Assembly: GCA_017542425.1 (NCBI GenBank)
Contig: JAFXXH010000002.1
Coordinates: forward strand, 1-53,228
DNA from: Oscillospiraceae bacterium
Lineage (GTDB): Bacteria > Bacillota > Clostridia > Oscillospirales > Oscillospiraceae
Length of the DNA: 53,228 nucleotides
Reading direction: 5' to 3'
How positions within the stretch are numbered: position 1 is the first letter of the stretch; each line of letters starts with the position of its first letter. Shown here one piece after another: positions 35,232 through 41,049 of the stretch. The notes under the pieces are model-generated. The model searched no databases. It was not told where the DNA came from and saw only the letters and a program-made list of their open reading frames with translations. The translations under genes and the position numbers were made by a program.

Positions 35232-35755
35232 CACTCCACCCAGAAGACGCGGCCCGGCTTGCGGGCGGGCGGCGCGGGCAGACTTCCGGCGGGATAGCCC
35301 AGGGCGCAGTGGCCCACGCCCTCATAGTCCCCCTCCACGCCATGTTCGCGCAGGAAGGCCTTCCACGACTCGGTCTCAAATTCCTCTTTCGCCCGGTGAA
35401 TCCAGCAGCTGCCCAGGCCAAGGGCGTGGGCGGCCAGCATCAGGTTGCCCATCACCAGGCTGGCGTCATAGACGCCGGTGGGCACGCTCCGGTCCGCCAG
35501 CACCACCAGCACCGCCGGGGCCCCGTAGAAGGGGTCCATGTCCGGCTGGCCCATCACGGCGGCGTTGGCCTCCATGAGCCGGTCCCGTGCGGCCCGGTCC
35601 GTGACGGCCACCACGATGGCCCCCTGGCGGCCCCGGCCGCTGGCGGCGTAGAGTCCGGCCTGGATCACCGCCTCCAGGGTCTCCTTCGGGGGCATCTCCG
35701 TGCGATAATTGCGGCAGCTCCGCCGCTCCAGCATGGCTTGCAGTACCTCGTTCAT
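35231..35755 (-). CDS. Nitroreductase-family flavoprotein
   Basis: The protein is 174 aa. It has the FMN-binding start ERRSCRNYRTEMPPKETLEAV, then AGLYAASGRGRQG, DASLVMGNLMLAAHALGLGSCWI, and GHCALGYPAG near the end, a complete short nitroreductase. Such enzymes reduce nitro- or quinone-type compounds or act as dehydrogenases; the substrate is unknown. ATG 35755 follows AAGGAGG. It sits 24 bases after the M28 gene and overlaps M19. Confidence 0.92.
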   Translation of the reverse strand: MNEVLQAMLERRSCRNYRTEMPPKETLEAVIQAGLYAASGRGRQGAIVVAVTDRAARDRLMEANAAVMGQPDMDPFYGAPAVLVVLADRSVPTGVYDASLVMGNLMLAAHALGLGSCWIHRAKEEFETESWKAFLREHGVEGDYEGVGHCALGYPAGSLPAPPARKPGRVFWVE

Positions 35756-35779
35756 GCTGCGCCTCCTTGTCATCGTATG

Positions 35780-37006
35780 TCAGGATTCTCTCCGTTTCCG
35801 GTTCAGATACTCGTCCAGCTCCCGCCGGACCTTTTCCGGGATCTCCCGCTTCACCGGGCAGACGGCGGCGCAGGCCATGCGGCGGACGAACTCCGTCACG
35901 AAGGCGCTGTCCAGCAGAATCTGCTCGGCGGACAGCAGCTCCGGGGTGTCGTAGCGGGTGTGGATGTTGGCCTGGCTGGGCAGGGCGCTACGGGCGAAGC
36001 TCACCGCCGGGACGCCCCGGTCGGCGAAGGGGGTGGAGTCGCTGGAGTAGACCCCCTGCCGGGGCGCGATGCCCCAGCCGGTTTCCGCGCCCAGATAGCG
36101 CAGATAGTGTACCAGGGCCTCCTCCCCGCTGACGCAGGCGATGAAGCGGCCCATCACCGAGCCGATCATGTCCAGGTTGACCACCAGGGCCAGCTTGTCC
36201 AGCTCCTCCGCGTGGGCGGCGGTGTAGGCCTTGGAGCCCAGAAGCCCCCGCTCCTCGCTGCCGCAAAACACCACCCGCAGGCCGTAAGTGCGCGGCGCGT
36301 CCCGCAGGGCCTCCAGGACGCAGAGCTGGCCCAGGCAGCCGCTCAGGTTGTCATAGGCCCCCCGGGACAGGGGCGTGGAGTCGTAGTGGGCCGTGAGGAC
36401 GATCCATTCGTCCCGGCTTCCGGGCAGCTCCGCCACCACGTTGCGGCTCTCCCCGGTCCACTCCCGCTGGCGCAGGACGATATGGGCCTTCTGCGCCCGG
36501 CTTTGCACCAGGCGAAAGGCGTCCTTGGCGTTGAGGTTGACGCCGGGCAGCTTGTTGCCCAGAGAGACGTAGCTGCGCAGCTCCTTTTGGTCCATGTCCC
36601 GGTCGGCATAGTGGACGTTGCCGGTGTAGGTGAGGAAGCCCAGCGCGCCCGCTTTGTACAGATCCTGATAGAGAAAATGCGTCACAAAGCCGTCCAGCAG
36701 CACGAGCTTTCCCCGGGCCCGGGCCAGACTCGCCGGGTCGGTGTTGGGCAGATACACCAGCTCCGCCTCCACGTCCCCGCTCCCGGCGCAGCGGTAGCCC
36801 TCGCAGGGGATCTCCACGCCGTCCACGGTCAGCACGGCGGACTCCACCTCCGCCATCTCCACCGGGAACGGCTCCAGCCAGGCTTTGGCCCCCAGGGCCG
36901 CGCAGCGGTCCCGCAGGGCCTCCGCCGCCCGCAGCTCCGCGTCGCTGCCGCCGGTGCGGATGAAGGACAGGCGCTCCAGCAGGCCGCGCACTTCGTCGAT
37001 TGTCAT
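35780..37006 (-). CDS. M28-family zinc aminopeptidase with PA domain
   Basis: The protein is 408 aa. A PA-type insert is at about 75-160. The metal-site series of family M28 follows: LTAHYDS (His), GAYDNLSG (bridging Asp), FCGSEERGLLGS (Glu-Glu), NLDMIG (Asp) and ANIHTRYDTPELL (His). No signal peptide is seen, so unlike many M28 enzymes it may be cytoplasmic. The C-terminal tail is basic. ATG 37006 follows GGAGG. It is the first gene of the three-gene leftward unit. Confidence 0.93.
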   Translation of the reverse strand: MTIDEVRGLLERLSFIRTGGSDAELRAAEALRDRCAALGAKAWLEPFPVEMAEVESAVLTVDGVEIPCEGYRCAGSGDVEAELVYLPNTDPASLARARGKLVLLDGFVTHFLYQDLYKAGALGFLTYTGNVHYADRDMDQKELRSYVSLGNKLPGVNLNAKDAFRLVQSRAQKAHIVLRQREWTGESRNVVAELPGSRDEWIVLTAHYDSTPLSRGAYDNLSGCLGQLCVLEALRDAPRTYGLRVVFCGSEERGLLGSKAYTAAHAEELDKLALVVNLDMIGSVMGRFIACVSGEEALVHYLRYLGAETGWGIAPRQGVYSSDSTPFADRGVPAVSFARSALPSQANIHTRYDTPELLSAEQILLDSAFVTEFVRRMACAAVCPVKREIPEKVRRELDEYLNRKRRES

Positions 37007-37059
37007 GTCGTATGCCTCCGAATGGGTTTCATTTTTCCAATCTCTCGTTGCCTCGCAGC

Positions 37060-37221
37060 GTTTCGCGCCCGCAGGCGCGAAACAGAGTTCAAATCATTTT
37101 TGCCGGAACCCTTGTTTCGGCAAAAATACTTCTCGCGGAGCGCGTGTGCCCTCCCCCGCGCCACCGCGCTCGCGCAGCGCATCCTTCTCGATTCAGAACC
37201 CAGCGAAGCGGTTCTGAATCG
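37060..37221. repeat. Cluster of three perfect hairpins
   Basis: Three stems lie in the 218-base gap between the ECF gene and M28: 37060-37083 (GTTTCGCGCC / GGCGCGAAAC), 37096-37127 (ATTTTTGCCG / CGGCAAAAAT) and 37189-37221 (CGATTCAGAACC / GGTTCTGAATCG). None has a good T tract except partly the second. They may act together as terminator, or be repeats. No gene is seen. Confidence 0.6.
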
Positions 37222-37224
37222 AAA

Positions 37225-37797
37225 TCATGTCAGTTTCCCCCGCAGCCGCCGCAGGGTGGGGACCAGAATGCCGATGACCGCCAGCTGCACCGGGGTCATC
37301 ACCGCCGCCTGCACCAGGCGGGTGCTCAGCAGGGGCAGGTAGGGGCTGCCGCTGGTGATGCTGATCCAGAGGGTGTTCAGGCCCAGGGAGCAGACAATCA
37401 GGTAAAGCAGCACGGCAGCCAGAATACGCAGCGGGTCGTCGCTTTTTCGCAGGAAGCGCCGCGGCACCCCCTCTACCTCCGGCAGCGTGGGAGGGGCGGC
37501 CTTCCTCCGCTTCTGGTACAGGAACAGGCCGTAGATCAGCCCGTGGACGAAGGCCGTCAGGGTGTAGCCGGGGAAAAAGACTCCGCTGGGGAACAGCAGC
37601 GCCCCCAGTACGTCGATCAGCGCCCCAAGCAGCGCGGCGGGCATGGGGCCGAAGAGAATGGCGGCCACGGCGATGGGAATGAAGGTGAAGCTGATGCGCA
37701 GATTCCAGAGGTTCACCGGGCGCAGCGCGGCCAGCACCACGCCCATGGCGGCCAGCAGGCCCAGATAGGCCAGCATTCGGACGTTCAGTCGTTTCAT
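37225..37797 (-). CDS. ECF transporter S component, FolT-like (folate)
   Basis: The protein is 190 aa with about six membrane segments. The motifs LRISFTFIPIAVAAILFGPM, GALIDVLGALLFPSG and FFPGYTLTAFVHGLIYGLFL are those of folate-type (FolT) substrate-binding subunits of energy-coupling-factor transporters. It would need the shared EcfA1/A2/T module, which is not in the window. It starts 16 bases after the FMN-reductase gene with a weak AGGGGAA site. A bifunctional folate synthase gene is at 50431. Folate specificity is inferred from motif resemblance. Confidence 0.85.
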   Translation of the reverse strand: MKRLNVRMLAYLGLLAAMGVVLAALRPVNLWNLRISFTFIPIAVAAILFGPMPAALLGALIDVLGALLFPSGVFFPGYTLTAFVHGLIYGLFLYQKRRKAAPPTLPEVEGVPRRFLRKSDDPLRILAAVLLYLIVCSLGLNTLWISITSGSPYLPLLSTRLVQAAVMTPVQLAVIGILVPTLRRLRGKLT

Positions 37798-37813
37798 CGT
37801 TACGCCGTTCCCC

Positions 37814-38431
37814 TCAGCGGATGAAGTGGGTGCTGACCCGCTTCTCCTTCTCCGGCAGCCCGAAGGCCTCCCGGCCCAGGGCGATGCTCTTCATCAGGAA
37901 GGCGGCGTTGCGCCCCAGGGCGCGGATGGTCTGGAGCCCCTCCAGATCTTGGGCCGCCTCGCCGGGAGTGCGGCCGTGGACGGCGTTCCAGTACTGGCTG
38001 CTCACCACCGGCATCCCCGCGATGGTGAAATATTTGTTCAGCTCGTCAAAGGTGGCGCTGCAGCCGCCCCGGCGGGCCACGGCGATGGCCGCGCCCACCT
38101 TCATGGTCTTGTCGAAGCCGGTGCTGTAAAACAGCCGGTCGAGAAAGGCCACCACCGTGGCGTTGGCGGAGGCGTAATAGACCGGCGTGCCCACGAACAG
38201 CCCGTCGGCGGCCTCGAACTTGGGGGCCACGGCGTTCACCGCGTCGTCGAAGGTGCAGCGCCCCAGCCGGGCGCACTGCCCGCAGGCCACGCAACCCCGA
38301 ATCGGGAGCTGGCCCACCTGAACCAGTTCGGTCTCGACCCCCTCCGATACCAGCGTGGTCCGCAGGGTCTCCAGCGCCAGCGCCGTGTTGCCCGCCGCCC
38401 GGGGCGAGCCGTTGATCAACAGTGCTTTCAT
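37814..38431 (-). CDS. NADPH-dependent FMN reductase / flavodoxin-like protein
   Basis: The protein is 205 aa. It has the FMN phosphate loop LLINGSPRAAGNT at the N terminus, a Cys-rich IRGCVACGQCARLGRC segment typical of iron-sulfur flavoproteins, and FVGTPVYYASANA. The electron acceptor is unknown. ATG 38431 is preceded by GGAAAGGCGG. It is in one unit with the downstream ECF S-component gene. A minus-strand TATACT (38482-38477) may be its -10, without a good -35. Confidence 0.88.
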   Translation of the reverse strand: MKALLINGSPRAAGNTALALETLRTTLVSEGVETELVQVGQLPIRGCVACGQCARLGRCTFDDAVNAVAPKFEAADGLFVGTPVYYASANATVVAFLDRLFYSTGFDKTMKVGAAIAVARRGGCSATFDELNKYFTIAGMPVVSSQYWNAVHGRTPGEAAQDLEGLQTIRALGRNAAFLMKSIALGREAFGLPEKEKRVSTHFIR

Positions 38432-38540
38432 ATGTCGTTCCGCCTTTCCAGAATCGTCAGGGCTTGGTTGGAGTGAAGTATAGCACAGATGGGAGAAAAA
38501 GGGAAGCGGGAAAACGCGGGGCAGACCCCCGCCGGAAAAC

Positions 38541-38564
38541 AAAAACCGCGAATCTGCTTCGCGG
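38541..38564 (-). terminator. Terminator after the XRE regulator gene
   Basis: The stem CCGCGAA (38546-38552) / TTCGCGG (38558-38564) is followed on the minus strand by TTTTTGTTTT. Confidence 0.75.
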
Positions 38565-38625
38565 CTTTTGTTCATGCAGGATTCGTTTTTCAATCCCTGA
38601 ATCCACTGTCCAGGCCTCTATGGGC

Positions 38626-38892
38626 TTATAAAAGCCTTTTTACCTCCTCCAGTGCCTCGATGATCGTATCAATCTTTGCCGCGACATCCCGCTTGCGGCT
38701 GCCCGCGTCGCGTCCCACCAGGTAGTCGATGCTGACACCAAAAAAATCTGCCAGCCGAATCAGCGCGTAGCTGTCCGGGTTTGTTTTTCCCGTTTCATAA
38801 TTGGACAGGGTCTTCTGGTCGATCCCGGTTGCGTGCGCCACATCGACCTGTCGTAAATCCCTGTCCTCCCGCAGATCTCGGATGCGATTCAT
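38626..38892 (-). CDS. XRE-family transcriptional regulator
   Basis: The protein is 88 aa. The Cro/C1 helix-turn-helix (LREDRDLRQVDVAHATGIDQ, KTLSNYETGKTNPD) is followed by LADFFGVSIDYLVGR and a short coiled C terminus. It is divergent from a membrane-protein gene; direct repeats in the shared gap are likely binding sites. ATG 38892 has AGAGGTGGG upstream. No phage genes are nearby, so it is probably a local regulator of its neighbour. Confidence 0.9.
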   Translation of the reverse strand: MNRIRDLREDRDLRQVDVAHATGIDQKTLSNYETGKTNPDSYALIRLADFFGVSIDYLVGRDAGSRKRDVAAKIDTIIEALEEVKRLL

Positions 38893-38918
38893 TGCGACCC
38901 CACCTCTTTCCGATTTAC

Positions 38919-38973
38919 CATACTATTATTTTCCTAAAACTGACTTGACATACTAAATTATTTCCTGTATATT
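38919..38973 (+). promoter_or_regulatory. Strong promoter with direct-repeat operator
   Basis: TTGACA (38945-38950) and TATATT (38968-38973) have a 17-base spacer. Direct repeats CATACTATTATTTTCCT (38919-38935) and CATACTAAATTATTTCCT (38949-38966) are 30 bases apart. The second fills the promoter spacer, so XRE binding there should repress the membrane-protein gene. Confidence 0.75.
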
Positions 38974-39033
38974 GTGGAATGTAGAAAAATTTTAGTAGAA
39001 GTCTCATCCATGTATGGACAGGAGGAAAACAGT

Positions 39034-39687
39034 ATGTCTATGGTCGGCTTGCTTGCAATTCTCGCCGCGATCGCGGCCTTCGAGGTGTTCGCGTATCGTT
39101 GCAGCAAAAAATCAGCAGAAGTAAAAGTAAAATATCCGTTGGGGGACGTTTCCTCCTACCTCTTTCTGGTGGGCTTTGTCGGTCTCGGCTGCCTGATCGT
39201 CGGGATCGTGGCGGCAATCAAGGGCGGGAAAGTCAGCGCCGGAAGCTATTATCTGTTCTTTGGTCTCATTGGTCTTGCCATCGGCGCGGCTGCGTTTTTC
39301 TTTGCCTGGAGAAAGCTGCCCGCTGAAAAGAGAAACCTGCCCAAAGTGATGTATGCCATGGTGGTCATCGGCCTGGGCGCATCCTGGAGACTGGCCTGGT
39401 CCGTTTTCTGGCCGATCATAAAATGGTTATTGAGCGTTACGCTCCATATCGACCTGGGCGGCTCCGGAGGCGGCGGCAAACAGAGCGGCGGCGGATGGAC
39501 GCGGTTTGTCTGCGACAACGTCAACATCCCCGGCTATTTCTATCTGAGTTCCGAGGACGAGTTCGGAGGCTACCTGAGAGACGACAAGGGCAACACGTTT
39601 TATGTCAGAAAATGGCGCAACGCCAACGGAGACTGGGTTGGCGGTACGGTGGAGGACGACGCCGGAAACCATTACCGGGCAGTATAA
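39034..39687 (+). CDS. Membrane protein of unknown function with soluble C-terminal domain
   Basis: The protein is 217 aa. It has about four membrane segments in the first 140 residues, then a glycine linker (GGSGGGGKQSGGG). A soluble tail with the repeated Trp/Asp pattern FYVRKWRNANGDWVGGTVED follows. I recognise no family. ATG 39034 has AGGAGG at good spacing; earlier in-frame ATGs do not. It is controlled by a near-consensus promoter overlapping XRE sites and ends in a strong terminator, so it is a self-contained regulator/membrane-protein module. Confidence 0.75.
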   Translation: MSMVGLLAILAAIAAFEVFAYRCSKKSAEVKVKYPLGDVSSYLFLVGFVGLGCLIVGIVAAIKGGKVSAGSYYLFFGLIGLAIGAAAFFFAWRKLPAEKRNLPKVMYAMVVIGLGASWRLAWSVFWPIIKWLLSVTLHIDLGGSGGGGKQSGGGWTRFVCDNVNIPGYFYLSSEDEFGGYLRDDKGNTFYVRKWRNANGDWVGGTVEDDAGNHYRAV

Positions 39688-39707
39688 GACAAGCATTCGC
39701 ACGCGCA

Positions 39708-39750
39708 CGCCGGGATTCCCGATTTTGGAATCCCGGCGCGCTGATTTTTT
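39708..39750 (+). terminator. Strong terminator
   Basis: The 12-bp perfect stem CGCCGGGATTCC (39708-39719) / GGAATCCCGGCG (39727-39738) is followed by GATTTTTT. Confidence 0.88.
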
Positions 39751-39780
39751 CCGCGTCACCCGTGTCGCAAGATACAGTTT

Positions 39781-39947
39781 GTCAATGGGGACGGTTCTCG
39801 TTGACAACTTTTCCATGGTCTGCGCACGAAAACATGTCAACGAGAGCATCCATGCCGCAAAGCCGCACACGAAATGCACGAAAAAAGAGGGATGTCCATA
39901 TTCTGAGGACATTTGTCCTTTTCTTCGCATTAACCGTCCCCAGTGAC
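39781..39947. repeat. Palindromic element, family 2, copy B
   Basis: The element is 167 bp. The ends GTCAATGGGGACGGTT and AACCGTCCCCAGTGAC are inverted at 15 of 16 positions. The same core and second hairpin as copy A (21691-21855) are present. The first hairpin is kept with different bases (TTCTCGTTGACA / TGTCAACGAG), showing paired changes. It ends one base from the ylmH stop codon. Confidence 0.87.
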
Positions 39948-39948
39948 A

Positions 39949-40695
39949 CTATCGCGCCCGCTCCGCCGAAACGAACAGCCTTCCCTTCCGGCTTTGCCCG
40001 TCGCCCACCTTTGTGATCTGCCCCTTGCCCTTGCCGCGGAGGCTGATCACGTCCCCGCTGCGGATCTGCGCGTCGGGCTTCAGGCACTCCTGATAATTCA
40101 GCTGCACCAGGCCCTGGGCCACCGCCTGGGCCGCCGTGGCGCGGGAGAGGCGGAACAATCCGGCGCAGACCGCGTCCAGCCGGGGGGTCGAGACGGAAAA
40201 GCGCAGCTGCTCTGTCTCTCGCTTCGGGACCGGCACCTCCGACAGGGGCAGTTCCCGGACCCGGACGCCCCAGCGGCCCACTTTTGTCAGGCTCAGCAGC
40301 AGATGCTCCTTCACCGAGGGCAGGCAATAGAGCCAGGCCCGCTCCCCGTCGATAAGGATGTCCCCCAGCCACTCCCGCTCCACGCCCAGGGCCAGGGCAG
40401 CGCCCAGCACGTCCCTGTGGCCCGGCGCGCCGAAGCGGGCGTGGAGCTCCAGGGCGCAGAGGAAGTCCGCCGGGTCCAGGGCCTCCGGCTCCATCCAGTC
40501 GGGCAGGAAGCAGGCGATCTGCCGCTCCGCCCCCGGATCGCCTCCTAGAAAGACCACCGGGCCCTCCGCGCCCTGCGCCCACCGGCGCAGTTCGTGGACC
40601 TCCGCCGGGGTCAGAAACTTCGTGTGGGTGGCTCCGCCGCTGCGGTTGGCCCGGCGGGACAGATCCTCCGCTCTGCGTCTCAGGTCCTCCTCCAT
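39949..40695 (-). CDS. S4-domain RNA-binding protein YlmH
   Basis: The protein is 248 aa. A YlmH-type N-terminal domain (about 1-170, with HTKFLTPAEVHEL, VVFLGGDPGAERQI and DILIDGERAWLYCL) leads to a C-terminal S4 domain (SVSTPRLDAVCAGLFRLSRA to DVISLRGKGKG). In Bacillus the family has been linked to cell division and to rescue of stalled large ribosomal subunits. ATG 40695 has AAGGAGG upstream. It starts three bases after the stop of the split GTPase-NYN gene, so it is probably cotranscribed with it. Its stop abuts a palindromic element. Confidence 0.88.
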   Translation of the reverse strand: MEEDLRRRAEDLSRRANRSGGATHTKFLTPAEVHELRRWAQGAEGPVVFLGGDPGAERQIACFLPDWMEPEALDPADFLCALELHARFGAPGHRDVLGAALALGVEREWLGDILIDGERAWLYCLPSVKEHLLLSLTKVGRWGVRVRELPLSEVPVPKRETEQLRFSVSTPRLDAVCAGLFRLSRATAAQAVAQGLVQLNYQECLKPDAQIRSGDVISLRGKGKGQITKVGDGQSRKGRLFVSAERAR

Positions 40696-40698
40696 GCC

Positions 40699-41049
40699 CT
40701 AGTCCTCCTTCTTTTCCCCGCCGGGGCGCGCATCGGCCAGGCGGGTCATATGGCTGCCCCGGGCCGTGCGCTGCACAAGCTCCGCGATCTGCCCCATGGC
40801 CCAGTCCACCTCGCTGCCGAACTCCCTGGCCCCGGTCCGGCGGATGCCGCTGCCCAGGGCGGACAGGCGGATCAGATTGTCGCTGGTGACCACGCGCACA
40901 GCGGCGTTTTTGCCGATGTCGTGCAGCAGCCGCTCGATGTACTGATCGGCGGTCTCGTTCTCCTTCGTATACACCACCCGGACCCCGGGCAGCAGCTCCT
41001 TCTCCCCCGGGTTGCCCGCCTTGGCGTAGCCGTCGAAGACCAGTATCAG
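40699..41049 (-). pseudogene. C-terminal part of the NYN (YacP-like) domain, cut off by a frameshift
   Basis: These 116 codons, in a different frame from the GTPase gene, encode the rest of its NYN domain. They begin LILVFDGYAKAGN and include VVYTKENETADQYIERLLHD (the acidic ETAD segment) and VRVVTSDNLIRLSALGSGIR. The N-terminal half of the same domain ends in the other frame at 41046. Restoring one base at about 41049 joins them into a single protein of about 870 aa. No start codon or ribosome site suggests independent translation. Confidence 0.8.
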
